Positions 26,001 to 33,601 of a DNA stretch of 64,000 nt are shown in pieces. The notes under the pieces were generated by a model. It had not been told where the DNA came from. It saw only the letters and a list, made by a program, of their open reading frames with translations, and made no database searches. Source of the DNA: Streptomyces sp. 6-11-2 (GTDB lineage Bacteria > Actinomycetota > Actinomycetes > Streptomycetales > Streptomycetaceae); assembly GCF_006540305.1 (NCBI RefSeq), contig NZ_BJOR01000001.1, positions 4,898,001-4,962,000 of the forward strand. The letters are read 5' to 3'. The position numbers and the translations under genes were made by a program. Position 1 is the stretch's first letter. Every line of letters begins with the position of its first letter.

Positions 26001-26695
26001 GGCACCCGTGGCTCGGCACCGGACTCGACTGGGGGCAGCAACGGGCGGGCGACCGGCTCCAGTTCAACGTGCCCGGCTGGGGCGACTCCGGGCCCGACCA
26101 CACCGGCTCCGGGGACGTGTGGAGCGCGGACAGCGGCATGTCCCAGACGACGGCGGTCCATCTGGACGGGCAGTTGGCCGACCGGCGCACGGGCGCGGCC
26201 GTGTTCGTGACGGACGCGCCCCCGGCCGAGCACACGTACCGGCTCGTCACGGACACCGCGCTGGACGCCGGCAGGTGGCGGCTCGCCACGCGGGGGCACG
26301 CCGAGTGGACGTTCCGTTCGTCTGCCACCCCCGAGGACCGCTGGACCACCCTGCCCCTGATCAACCTCGCCTTCGAGATCGGCACCGACCTCGCGGGTGA
26401 CCTGCGGGGCGGCGGCCGGGTGCCGGTCGGCGTCCGCGCCCGGTACGTGGCGGGCGCGACCGGCACCGGCACCATCGGTGACGGCAGCCTCGAAGTGTCC
26501 TACGACGAGGGCGCGACCTGGCGGCCGGTCCCGCTCACCGGCGGCCACGCCTCCTGGCGCGGCACCCTGTCGGTGCCGCGCGGCGCCTCGTCCGTCTCGC
26601 TGCGGGCCACCGCGGGCGACGACCGGGGCGGTTCGGTACGGCAGGAGGTCGTCCGGGCGGTGGGGATCGGGCAGGAGGACCGTCCCCCGTCCTGA
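23036..26695 (+). CDS. Large secreted subtilisin-like (S8) protease
   Basis: The 1219-aa precursor has a signal peptide (LVIALLPAGPAAA), an inhibitor-like prodomain, and an S8 catalytic domain with D224 (VAVLDTGVDTSHPDL), H256 (NGHGTHVTS) and S429 (MSGTSMATPHVAG). About 700 residues follow: a fibronectin-like segment, a PA-like insertion around DVRGKAVLARLTD, and long beta-rich regions. It probably acts outside the cell or on the wall; no LPXTG or membrane anchor ends it. The ATG follows GGAGAG. Its size puts it among the multi-domain streptomycete peptidases of unknown substrate. It is monocistronic. Confidence 0.92.
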   Translation: MRAGPPGRRAALVSAGLVIALLPAGPAAARQPAGPPGSPSATPGGARTVTLVTGDKVTVTDLGGGKRTVTVRRPPGATGAVRTQMAGGALSVVPDEALPYLREGRLDRRLFDVDTLLRQGLADARTGELPLIVTYGKGVRAATPRGTERTRSLTSVRGTAVEAAKGRVFWREFTGRGTPSGGIDKVWLDGRVTADMAESNAQIGTREAWASGLTGQGVTVAVLDTGVDTSHPDLAGRVAVTRNFVDGEDDADRNGHGTHVTSTVGGSGAASGGAEKGVAPDATLAVGKVLGDQGSGSESQIIAGMEWAARDVRARIVSMSLGSSEPSDGTDPMARAVDTLSRETGALFVVAAGNTGAPSSIDSPGSADAALTVGAVDPSDRAAHFTSAGPRTGDNALKPDLAAPGVDILAARSRLAPGNGAYTSMSGTSMATPHVAGAAALLAQQHPDWSGERIKDALMSTSRQLDASAYLLGAGRVSVPDAVHARITATGSADLGFHRWPPDTDKPVTRTLTYANSSDTDVDLSLAVQGAPDGVATLADSALTVPAHGTATTTVTGDAAEAPVGGTTGRIVASASGTPVAHTVFGLVKEDERYTLTVRVKDRDGAPVPADLTVQRLAAGADPYPAHVGDSGTLRLRLEPGTYSLTSFLDVRDGHGADSLGLGFLAAPEIRLDRDRDVTLDGRRLREIRAETGRRTETRQLLMEYDRTADGSDLFGAVQVPVAYDSVFAAPTEPVTRGTFEYRTVWRLGKPPLEVKGVGEALVQPGGTLIEGRSRLPLVDVGDGDFTGGDVRGKAVLARLTDSAEPAALAQAAQEAGVKALFATDDLPGRLSAWWGTDDNADRPLQIATVDAADAARLRTAGRVDMTGTRNTPYVYDLSQGHRGAIPDTELTYAPGPRQLAAIRTRFHAARPTGGSEFRYAVTDTFPVGIGFQERIDLPAERTDYVSTGPGERWQESVTVGDGTLEQRGGRVRYEGGTHPVLDWFKPVWHPWLGTGLDWGQQRAGDRLQFNVPGWGDSGPDHTGSGDVWSADSGMSQTTAVHLDGQLADRRTGAAVFVTDAPPAEHTYRLVTDTALDAGRWRLATRGHAEWTFRSSATPEDRWTTLPLINLAFEIGTDLAGDLRGGGRVPVGVRARYVAGATGTGTIGDGSLEVSYDEGATWRPVPLTGGHASWRGTLSVPRGASSVSLRATAGDDRGGSVRQEVVRAVGIGQEDRPPS

Positions 26696-26888
26696 CCGGG
26701 TCCGGGGACGGGGGCGGGAGAAGAGCCCGGAAGGCACGTAAGGGACTCCTTGCGACTCTGCGACTCTCGTACGGGCCGACTGGCCGGGACCGGTGACTCC
26801 GTTCCTGCACCAGGGGCGACCGCACGCGCCGACACGGGAGGTTGTTAGCCTGCGGGCCCGTCACTGTTCGACGCCTCGTACCAGGATC

Positions 26889-26914
26889 CGCGTGGATCTG
26901 CACGGATCCACGCG
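26889..26914. promoter_or_regulatory. Inverted repeat in the leader of the ATP-grasp gene
   Basis: CGCGTGGATC and its exact complement flank a 6-base loop, 35 bases before the GTG start. A further half-copy (GCATCCACGAG) follows. It could be a leader hairpin or an operator. Confidence 0.4.
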
Positions 26915-26948
26915 CATCCACGAGGGACTACGAGGATGGAGCCCCACC

Positions 26949-27818
26949 GTGCCCCGCATCGCGCTCGTCACCTGCCGGCCCGCGCCCGGTATCAGCGACG
27001 ACCCGGACCTTCCGGTGCTGGTGGAGGCGCTGGAGGCGGCCGGGGCCGAGGCACGGGCCGTGGCGTGGGACGACTCCGGGGCCGACTGGGGCGGGTTCGA
27101 TCTCGCGGTGATCAGGTCGACGTGGGACTACAGCTGGCGGGTGGGGGAGTTCACGGAGTGGGCCGAGCGGTGCGCGAAGGCGACGCGGCTGGCCAATCCC
27201 GTCGAGGTCGTGCGGTGGAACGTCGACAAGCGGTACCTCGGTCAGCTCGGCGCGGCCGGTGTGCCCGTCGTGCCGACCCGGTACCTGGCTCCCGGAGACC
27301 CGGCCGACCTGCCCGACGACCACGAGTACGTGATCAAACCGGCGTCCGGGGCCGGAGCGCGTTTCGCCGCCCGGTACACGCCCGACGAGCGTGACACCGC
27401 CGTACGACAGCTCGCGCGGATGCACGCCGAAGGGCTCACGGCCCTGGTGCAGCCGTACATGCGGCGCATCGACGCGGGCGGGGAGCGGGCGCTCCAGTTC
27501 TTCGGCGGACGCCTGCTGCACGCCGGCCGCAAGGGTGCCGTCCTCGCCCCCGGCATCGCCTACGACGAGCGCAAGGCGGCCCACCCGGGCATCGCGCCGT
27601 GGACTCCGACCCCGGCCGAAGTCTCCGTCGCCGAGCGCGCGTTGGCCGCCGTGCCCGGCGCCCCCGAACTGCTCTGCGCCCGGGTCGACCTGGTGGACGG
27701 GGAGGACGGCGAACCCCGTCTCATGGAGCTGGAGCTGGTGGAGCCGAACCTGTTCCTGTGGCTGCATCCGGAGTCGGTGGCGGCGGTGACGGAGGCGATC
27801 CTGGCCGCCGCGGGCTGA
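26949..27818 (+). CDS. ATP-grasp domain protein
   Basis: The 289-aa soluble protein has the RimK/glutathione synthetase-like ATP-grasp layout: N-terminal Rossmann-like PRIALVTCRPAPG, central lid EYVIKPASGAGARFAARY (ATP-binding Lys), and C-terminal metal-binding RLMELELVEPNLFLWL. ATP-grasp enzymes join a carboxylate to an amine or thiol through an acyl phosphate; the substrate is unknown here. The GTG at 26949 has GGAG seven bases upstream; the frame is open further up but enters the hairpin leader. It stands alone; the next gene is convergent. Confidence 0.85.
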   Translation: MPRIALVTCRPAPGISDDPDLPVLVEALEAAGAEARAVAWDDSGADWGGFDLAVIRSTWDYSWRVGEFTEWAERCAKATRLANPVEVVRWNVDKRYLGQLGAAGVPVVPTRYLAPGDPADLPDDHEYVIKPASGAGARFAARYTPDERDTAVRQLARMHAEGLTALVQPYMRRIDAGGERALQFFGGRLLHAGRKGAVLAPGIAYDERKAAHPGIAPWTPTPAEVSVAERALAAVPGAPELLCARVDLVDGEDGEPRLMELELVEPNLFLWLHPESVAAVTEAILAAAG

Positions 27819-27848
27819 GCCGCTGCCGGGCGACTGCCCCCGGCAGGG

Positions 27849-28457
27849 TCACCCGCCGCCGATCCGCGTCCGTTGCAGCAGGCCCCAGGTGAACTCGGCC
27901 ACGACCTCCCGGCGGACGCCCTGCCCGTCCGGGGCCTGGAAGGACAGACCCCAGCGGGTCGGGGCGCTGCCCTCCAGGGGGCGGGCCGGGGCGAAGGCGC
28001 GGGCGGCCTCGTCGACCGTGCAGGACCAAGGGGTCAGGTCGGCCACGGTCCTCAGGTCGGGTCCCGCGGCCCCCGGGGCGCGCACCAGCCACTCGTTCCA
28101 GACCCGGCCGTCCGGGGCGGCCAGCACCTCCAGGCGCAGATCGGGCCAGAGCGGGACGGGCCAGCTGCGGGCCTCGCAGTCCAGGTCGCCGATGCGTCGG
28201 GCGGTCGTCGACTCGGGTTCGCCGAGGATCGAGCGGTACCGGGAGGCCGCCGAGCGGGACCGTGGTGAGCGGGCCATCGCCTGCCAGCGCTTGTTGGCCT
28301 CGCGCATCTGCGCCCGGGAGACGCCCAGCGTGCGGCGGGCGTCCTCCACCAGGTCCGGGTTGTGGTCGGCCATGCGGCGCAGCAGCACCAACTGGAAGTC
28401 CAGCGGGGTGAAGGGGCCGTCGGGGCGCTTTCCGGAGGGCGTGGTCATGGGATCCAT
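27849..28457 (-). CDS. Hypothetical protein (202 aa)
   Basis: I do not recognise a family. Residues 15-60 are helical (FTPLDFQLVLLRRMADHNP, ARRTLGVSRAQMREANKRW), the second half is beta-like with conserved-looking Trp residues (WPVPLWPDLRLEV, WNEWLVR, TPWSC, RWGLSFQ, FTWGLLQR). No signal peptide or membrane helix. The start is uncertain: ATG 28457 (MDPMTTP) or 28448; the open frame runs to 28583 through a repetitive stretch that I treat as non-coding. It is convergent with the ATP-grasp gene and divergent from the IclR gene. Confidence 0.6.
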   Translation of the reverse strand: MDPMTTPSGKRPDGPFTPLDFQLVLLRRMADHNPDLVEDARRTLGVSRAQMREANKRWQAMARSPRSRSAASRYRSILGEPESTTARRIGDLDCEARSWPVPLWPDLRLEVLAAPDGRVWNEWLVRAPGAAGPDLRTVADLTPWSCTVDEAARAFAPARPLEGSAPTRWGLSFQAPDGQGVRREVVAEFTWGLLQRTRIGGG

Positions 28458-28494
28458 CGTCGCCCACCCCGTTCCGCCCGGCCTTTTCCCACCC

Positions 28495-28580
28495 GCTGCC
28501 CGCGCGCCCGCCCAATGTCCGCGCGCCCACCCATTGCTCACGCGCCCGCCCGATGCACGCGCGCCCGCCCATTGCCCGCG
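28495..28580. repeat. Degenerate tandem repeat, period about 20 bp
   Basis: Four to five imperfect copies of a unit close to GCGCGCCCGCCCATTGC lie between the divergent hypothetical and IclR genes. Copies differ by several bases. On the minus strand the stretch could extend the hypothetical protein with Trp-Ala-Gly-rich units. Confidence 0.7.
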
Positions 28581-28598
28581 CATTCCGCGGTGACTAGC

Positions 28599-28641
28599 CT
28601 GTGTTCGTCATGCCGACCGCCTTTTGATATTTCGAACACAG
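28599..28641. promoter_or_regulatory. Inverted repeat and IclR-type motif upstream of the IclR gene
   Basis: CTGTGTTCG (28599-28607) and CGAACACAG (28633-28641) form a perfect 9-bp inverted repeat. The right arm overlaps ATTTCGAACA (28629-28638), the complement of the 10-mer TGTTCGAAAT found upstream of the dehydratase gene at 49319. It is a good candidate for the IclR autoregulatory site. Confidence 0.5.
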
Positions 28642-28678
28642 CTTGGATCACTCGGATCACTCGGAATCACTTGGATCA
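28642..28678 (+). repeat. Four direct repeats of a GGATCA unit
   Basis: CTTGGATCA, CTCGGATCA, CTCGGAATCA, CTTGGATCA follow each other without gaps just before the ribosome site of the IclR gene. The 9-10 bp phasing puts each unit on about the same face of the helix. Confidence 0.75.
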
Positions 28679-28694
28679 AGGGAGGGGGCCGGTC

Positions 28695-29468
28695 GTGGGA
28701 CGTCTCGTACCTGCCGTGACCCGGGCTCTGGACATCCTCGAGCTCTTCCTCGACGGGGACGGGACGCTCTCCGCCCCCGACATCGTGCGCAGGCTGCGAC
28801 TGCCGCGCACCACGGTGCACGAGCTGGTCACCACGCTCGCCGCCCGCCAGTACATCGTGCCCGTGACCGGGCAGCCCGGACGCTACCGGCTGGGTGTACG
28901 CCCCTACCAGCTCGGCAGCCGCTACGCCGAGCAGTTGGACCTCGCCGCCGAGGGCCAGCAGGTCGCCCGCTCGGTCGCGGAGACCTGCGACGAGACCGTG
29001 CACGTGGCGATCCTGGAGGACACCGACGTCATCTACATCGCCAAGGTGGACTCCACGCACGCGGTGCGCATGGTCTCCGCGGCCGGTCGCCGCCTCCCGG
29101 CGCACTGCACCTCGGTCGGCAAGATGCTGCTCGCCTCCCTGCCCGAGAAGGAGCTGGGCGCGCGCGTCCCGGACGACGCCGAACTGGTCGCGATGACGCC
29201 GAACAGCATCACCGACCCGGCCGCGCTGCGCGAGGCCCTGCGCGAGATCCGGCGGCGGGGCATGGCGGTGGAGAGCCGTGAATCCAACCCGGACGTCAGT
29301 TGTGTGGCCGCGCCGGTGCGCGACCGCACCGGGCAGGTGGTCGCGGCCCTGTCCATCTCGGTGCCCATGATCCGCTGGAGCGAGGAGCGGCGGGCGGAGC
29401 TGGAGCGGCTCGCCGCGAAGGGCGCCGCCGAGCTGTCGGAGCGGCTCGGCCACCGGGGCACGGCATGA
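28695..29468 (+). CDS. IclR-family transcriptional regulator
   Basis: The 257-aa protein has an N-terminal winged HTH (AVTRALDILELFL, APDIVRRLRLPRTTVHELV) and the C-terminal effector domain (TVHVAILEDTDVIYIAKVD, AHCTSVGKMLLA, SVPMIRW). IclR proteins usually sense small acids or aromatics and often regulate sugar-acid catabolism. The GTG at 28695 has GGAGGGGG six bases upstream. The stop overlaps the start of the SMP-30 lactonase (ATGA), so both are one operon. Shared upstream motifs suggest that the sugar operon at 49-42 kb belongs to its regulon. Confidence 0.92.
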   Translation: MGRLVPAVTRALDILELFLDGDGTLSAPDIVRRLRLPRTTVHELVTTLAARQYIVPVTGQPGRYRLGVRPYQLGSRYAEQLDLAAEGQQVARSVAETCDETVHVAILEDTDVIYIAKVDSTHAVRMVSAAGRRLPAHCTSVGKMLLASLPEKELGARVPDDAELVAMTPNSITDPAALREALREIRRRGMAVESRESNPDVSCVAAPVRDRTGQVVAALSISVPMIRWSEERRAELERLAAKGAAELSERLGHRGTA

Positions 29469-30310
29469 CGGGGTACGAGGTCGCCGTCCGCGCGCGGGCG
29501 GAACTGGGCGAGGGCCCGACCTGGGACCCGGAGGCCGGGCGGCTGATCTGGGTCGACATCCTCTCCTCCCGGGTGCACGGCTACGACCCCTCCTCGGGCC
29601 GGTGCACGGTCCGTACGACCGGGCAGCACGTGGGCGCGGCGAAGCCCCGCGCGGGCGGCGGGCTCGTCCTCAACCTCCGGGACGGGGTGGGCCTGGTGGA
29701 CCCCGACGGCGCCTTCCGCTGGCTGCACCGCGACCCGGTTCCCGGCCGGCGCGGCAACGACGCCGCCGTGGCACCCGACGGCTCCCTGTGGGCCGGCACC
29801 ATGCGCTACGACGAGGCACCGGGCGGCGGCACCCTGACCCGCCTGACCGGCGACGGCGCGGCCGAGGTGGTGCTGCCCGCCGTGGCGGTGAGCAACGGCA
29901 CCGGCTGGAGCCCCGACGGCCGCCTGATGTACTACGTCGACTCACCGACCCGCCGTGTCGACGTCTTCGACTTCGACGGGCAACGGATCACGGGCAGACG
30001 GCAGTTGGCCCAGGTGGAGGAGGGAGCCGGCTTCCCGGACGGCCTCACGGTCGACGCCGACGGCTGTGTCTGGGTGGCCCTGTGGGACGGCGCCGCGATC
30101 CGCCGCTACACCCCCGCCGGCCCCCTGGACCGCGAGCTCGACCTCCCGGTCTCCCGCCCGACGGCCTGTGCCTTCGCCGGCCCCGGCCTGACCGACCTCT
30201 ACGTCACCACGGCCCGTACGGGCCTGGCCGCCCCCCATTCCCTGGCGGGCTCACTCCTCGTCGTCCCCGACGCGGGCCAGGGCCTGGTCCAACCCGCCTT
30301 CGCGGGCTGA
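29465..30310 (+). CDS. SMP-30/gluconolactonase family lactonase
   Basis: The 281-aa six-bladed propeller hydrolyses sugar lactones such as glucono- or galactonolactone. Metal-site residues are visible: Glu in LGEGPTWD (residue about 14), Asn in GRRGNDAAVAPDG, Asn in AVSNGTGWS and Asp in FPDGLTVDADG. The ATG overlaps the IclR stop, so it is co-expressed with its probable regulator. The product, an aldonate, would be the substrate of the galactonate dehydratase-like enzyme at 48.1-49.3 kb. Which lactone is used cannot be read from sequence. Confidence 0.92.
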   Translation: MTGYEVAVRARAELGEGPTWDPEAGRLIWVDILSSRVHGYDPSSGRCTVRTTGQHVGAAKPRAGGGLVLNLRDGVGLVDPDGAFRWLHRDPVPGRRGNDAAVAPDGSLWAGTMRYDEAPGGGTLTRLTGDGAAEVVLPAVAVSNGTGWSPDGRLMYYVDSPTRRVDVFDFDGQRITGRRQLAQVEEGAGFPDGLTVDADGCVWVALWDGAAIRRYTPAGPLDRELDLPVSRPTACAFAGPGLTDLYVTTARTGLAAPHSLAGSLLVVPDAGQGLVQPAFAG

Positions 30311-30342
30311 CACCGCCGGCCCGCTTCGGCGGTCGGGCCCGG

Positions 30343-31740
30343 TCAGGTGTTCGTCCGGTCCAGTCCCTCCAGGATCTTGCGCTCGGCCGGGGTCAGCGGG
30401 GGACCCGCCAGCGGGGGGAGCAGAGGGCCGTTCAGTACGTCGAGGAGGGTGTCGGGGCGGAGGAGGCGCTGCGGCCCGGTGCGCAGGCTGGTGACCTCCC
30501 AGAGGGCGGCCGCGGCCCGGTAGGAGCCGGTGGCCGCCCGTGTCAGACGGCGGCTGTAGGAGGTGACCAGGCGGTCGGCGGCTCCGGGCGAGGCGCCGCG
30601 GCTGTTCGGGTACCAGACGTCCTGGCCGACCGCGGCCGCCCAGGCCGCGTCGACCGGACGGGCGGCGCCGCGCTGCACACGGCGGGCGAGACCGGGCGCG
30701 TCCGGGCCGGAGCGGCGCAGTTCGTCGCGCAGCAGCCGCGCACCGAGCGCGGCCACCGACATGCCCTGCCCGTAGGCCGGGTTGTAGGTGGCCACCGCGT
30801 CGCCGAGTGCCACGAAGCCCTCGGGCCAGCGCGGCAGCTTCTCCAGGTAACGGCGGGCGTTGCTGGTGCTGCGGCTGATGTACACGTCGGTGAGGGGTTC
30901 GGCGCCGGAGACGAGCCGGCCGACGATGGGGGACGGCAGATCGAGGGCGTAGCGCAGGAACCCGTCGGGGTCCGCCGGCGGCTCACCGCCCCGCGAGCCG
31001 GCGAGGCTGACCATCCAGCGGTCGCCCTCTATCGGCAGCACCATGCCGCTGCGGCCCGGCCGGCCCACGTACGGGTCCGCCTGCACCATCGTCAGCGGGA
31101 ACTGCTCGGCCCCGGCGGGCGTGCGGTACACGCGTGTGGCGTTGACCAGCCCGGCGTCCACGCCGCGCTCCCGCACCCCGGAGATCCCGAGCTCGCGGAG
31201 CCAGGTCACCACCCGCGATCCGCGCCCGCTCGCGTCGACCACGAAGTCCGCGGCCAGCACCTCCTCCGCGGCGGGGGTGGCGACGCGGACACCGCGCACG
31301 CGCCGCGCGTCGCCCACCAGGCCGACCGCCTGCGCCGTGCGGATCACCGCCCCGGTGTGGGCGAGGACGGCGGAGCGGACCGTGTAGTCCAGCAGGGCGC
31401 GGGTGCAGCTGAGCATCCGCGGTCCGTCGTGCCGCCAGCGCCGCAGCCAGCCCTCGGGGGTCAGGGCCACCATGCCGTGGCCCAGCGGTATCTCCCGGGC
31501 GCCCGCGGTCAGCAGCCGCTCCCGGATGCTCCCGCCCGGCATCAGCTCCTCCATGGCGGCCAGGCCACCGGCCATGAGCAGATGGGCATGGCGCCCCTGC
31601 GGCAGTCCCCGGCGGTGCTCCGGCCCCTCGGGCAGGTCGTCGCGGTCCACTACGACCACGTCGTCCACGACGTCGGAGAGCACGGCGGCGGCCAGCATGC
31701 CGGCCAGTCCGGCACCGATGACGACAGCTCTACGGGGCAT
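30343..31740 (-). CDS. FAD-dependent oxidoreductase
   Basis: Last gene of the zincin/7TM operon. The 465-aa protein is of the flavoprotein monooxygenase/geranylgeranyl reductase type: FAD motif AVVIGAGLAGMLAAAVL at residue 5, DxxxR-like region RGLPQGRHAHLL, FVVDASGRGS, and EGFVALGDAVATYNPAYGQGM, the flavin-contacting motif with the conserved Pro. The QGRHAHLL motif recurs in squalene-epoxidase-like and halogenase-like flavoproteins. No membrane helix. The ATG at 31740 has a GAGGAG site. It starts 27 bases after 7TM protein B. A substrate in lipid or polyene metabolism is a guess. Confidence 0.85.
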   Translation of the reverse strand: MPRRAVVIGAGLAGMLAAAVLSDVVDDVVVVDRDDLPEGPEHRRGLPQGRHAHLLMAGGLAAMEELMPGGSIRERLLTAGAREIPLGHGMVALTPEGWLRRWRHDGPRMLSCTRALLDYTVRSAVLAHTGAVIRTAQAVGLVGDARRVRGVRVATPAAEEVLAADFVVDASGRGSRVVTWLRELGISGVRERGVDAGLVNATRVYRTPAGAEQFPLTMVQADPYVGRPGRSGMVLPIEGDRWMVSLAGSRGGEPPADPDGFLRYALDLPSPIVGRLVSGAEPLTDVYISRSTSNARRYLEKLPRWPEGFVALGDAVATYNPAYGQGMSVAALGARLLRDELRRSGPDAPGLARRVQRGAARPVDAAWAAAVGQDVWYPNSRGASPGAADRLVTSYSRRLTRAATGSYRAAAALWEVTSLRTGPQRLLRPDTLLDVLNGPLLPPLAGPPLTPAERKILEGLDRTNT

Positions 31741-31766
31741 GGGGCTCCTCGGAGTCGGCCATGGCC

Positions 31767-32942
31767 TCAGCCATGGGAGGTCCTCACCGTTCCTGCTCGT
31801 ACGGCGGTTTCGGCGGGTGTGGGGACCAGCGCCTGCGCCAGTTCCACGAGACCGCTGGTTCCGGACACCTCCGTGGCGTGGAGGCGGTATCCGCTCGGCG
31901 CCGCGAGGGGCTCCTCGCGGGCGGCGGCGCGGCGCGCGGCGTCGGCGAGCATCGCCGCCTCCGCCGCGATCCGCGCCTCGTGGGCGCCGTGGCCCGCGCG
32001 CCGGGCGGCGGCCAGCGCCCGCTCGCGGACCTCGTCGTCGAAGTACGGAGCGAGGCCCAGCAGCGCGTCGTGGATGGACACCTCCCGCCACTGGAGGCGT
32101 GCGAGCGGCAGTTGCCACCACGGGCTCGGCGGCTTGGGCGCGGTGGACACGAACCGCACCCGCGACCACAGCGGGCCCAGCCGCCGGTGGTCGCGCAGGC
32201 CGCGCGCCTGGGCGAGGAGCACCGGGAGCAGCCTGGGCAGCACGAAGCCGGCCGAGCACAGCAGCGCGCCGAGCGAGGCCATCGGCGGGGCGACCTTCGT
32301 GGACAGCACGTCCAGGTCGTGGCCCGTCCAACGTGCCGCGATCGCCGTGTACTTGGTCAGCTGGAAGCCCACCACGTCCAGCACCGAGCCGGCCAGGATC
32401 AGCCGCAGCCCGGCCCGCAGCAGCCCGGTGACCTCGCGGCTCCACTTGACGCACAGCGCGCACGCCGCCAGTGTCGCGGCGCTGTGCCCGAGCAGGTAGA
32501 GCAGGATCATCTCGCGCAGGTACGGCGTGTTGGCGTAGTAGGTGTCCAGGTCGGTCAGCCGCTCGGTGCGGGCGTCGCCCAGCATGAACAGCACGACGAT
32601 GACGACGATCAGCGGAGCGTAGGCGGCGATGCTCCGCAGCACCGTGCGCCGCACCCGCTGGCGCGGTCCGCCCCGCCAGTTGATCAGCAGGATGAGCAGC
32701 GAGCAGCTGTACGCGGAGAGCATCCCGTAGGTCAGCGGGGCACCGAAGTTGGGGATGCCCATGAGGTCGTTGACGGTGGCCAGCGTCAGCGGCGCCGAAC
32801 AGACGAACACCAGCGAGCCGAGGACGATCGCGGCACACGTGGACATGGTCAGCGGATTGCGCACCGCGGTACGCGGCCGCCGCAGCAACACGGTCGCGGA
32901 CAGTCCGAAGATCCCGGCCGCCAGATAAACGACGAGACTCAC
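31767..32942 (-). CDS. Seven-TM protein B (MAB_1171c-like)
   Basis: The 391-aa protein has about seven membrane helices in the first 250 residues (VVYLAAGIFGLSATVLL, IAAYAPLIVVIVVLFML and others) and a soluble C-terminus with WREVSIHDALLGLAPYFDD. The conserved motif DLDTYYANTPYLREMILLY is shared with protein A (DLDTYYATTPFLAEMIVLY). This matches the family named MAB_1171c, called putative transporters without experimental support. The GTG at 32942 overlaps the stop of the repeat-protein gene (GTGA) and has GGGGAAG eight bases upstream; a GTG nine bases earlier has no spacing for a ribosome site. Confidence 0.85.
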   Translation of the reverse strand: MSLVVYLAAGIFGLSATVLLRRPRTAVRNPLTMSTCAAIVLGSLVFVCSAPLTLATVNDLMGIPNFGAPLTYGMLSAYSCSLLILLINWRGGPRQRVRRTVLRSIAAYAPLIVVIVVLFMLGDARTERLTDLDTYYANTPYLREMILLYLLGHSAATLAACALCVKWSREVTGLLRAGLRLILAGSVLDVVGFQLTKYTAIAARWTGHDLDVLSTKVAPPMASLGALLCSAGFVLPRLLPVLLAQARGLRDHRRLGPLWSRVRFVSTAPKPPSPWWQLPLARLQWREVSIHDALLGLAPYFDDEVRERALAAARRAGHGAHEARIAAEAAMLADAARRAAAREEPLAAPSGYRLHATEVSGTSGLVELAQALVPTPAETAVRAGTVRTSHG

Positions 32943-33601
32943 GCCGACCACTTCCCCGCACGCCCGACCCGCCCCGCAGCGCTGCCACCCCGAACTCCCA
33001 TGACCGCCCCGGCTTCACGGACGGCCGTCCGGGGGGCGGCGGTGGGGCGCGGGTCGGCCGCGCGCGTGCCGGGTGGCGGTGTTGCTGCTCCGTGTGTGGC
33101 GCCCCCGCGGGGGACGGCTGTCCGGAGCGCGGGTGCCGGGCACGGGGTGGCCCCACGCTCGCCGGGTGGCGGTGTTGCTGCTCCGTGTGTGGCGCCCCCG
33201 CGGGGGACGGCTGTCCGGAGCGCGGGTGCCGGGCACGGGGTGGCCCCACGCTCGCCGGGCGGCGGGGTCGCTGCTCCGTGTGCGGCGGTCCCGCGAGAGC
33301 CGGTCCGGCGGGCGGCCGACGGGTGCGCGGGTGCCGGGCGGGGGGTGATCCCACGCTTGCTGGACGGCGAGTTGGTTGCGGTCGCGTGCGGGAAGGTCGC
33401 TCGTCGGCTGGGCGATGGTGCTGTTGTGCCGTGCGTGGCGGTGCCGCGTGGGTCGGTCCGGTGGGCGGTCGGGGGGTGCGTGGACGTCCGGTGTGCCGCC
33501 GGGCCGCGGGTGGTGGTGGCGGGTGTGGTCGTCGTGTGGGCCGTGGGCGCGGCTTCGGGAGATTCTCGTGGCGGTCGTCGGGCCGCGTGGGAGTCGGTCA
33601 T
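32939..33601 (-). CDS. Thr/Pro/Ala-rich repeat protein between the two 7TM genes
   Basis: The region looks intergenic at first, but a 220-codon frame starts at an ATG overlapping the stop of protein A (ATGA) and ends in a TGA overlapping the start of protein B (GTGA). That exact coupling at both ends, GC-rich third positions and internal repeats of 93 and 105 bases, both multiples of three, support coding. The protein is Thr/Pro/Ala/Arg/His-rich, with units like PRGGATHGAATPPPGERGA in at least four copies. No signal peptide, membrane helix or known domain. It could be a flexible linker-like or rapidly evolving partner of the 7TM proteins, or a non-functional open frame. Confidence 0.55.
   Translation of the reverse strand: MTDSHAARRPPRESPEAAPTAHTTTTPATTTRGPAAHRTSTHPPTAHRTDPRGTATHGTTAPSPSRRATFPHATATNSPSSKRGITPRPAPAHPSAARRTGSRGTAAHGAATPPPGERGATPCPAPALRTAVPRGGATHGAATPPPGERGATPCPAPALRTAVPRGGATHGAATPPPGTRAADPRPTAAPRTAVREAGAVMGVRGGSAAGRVGRAGKWSA
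33068..33358. repeat. 93-bp tandem repeat (two identical copies plus diverged copies)
   Basis: 33068-33160 and 33161-33253 are identical base for base. A diverged copy follows (33254-33358, 105 bp), and a weaker one beyond 33359. The periods keep the minus-strand frame of the repeat protein. Confidence 0.9.

Noticed and set aside
33068..33358. 93-bp repeats as a CRISPR array or transposon
   Set aside because: Repeats are directly adjacent without unique spacers, have no cas genes near, and follow the codon phase.
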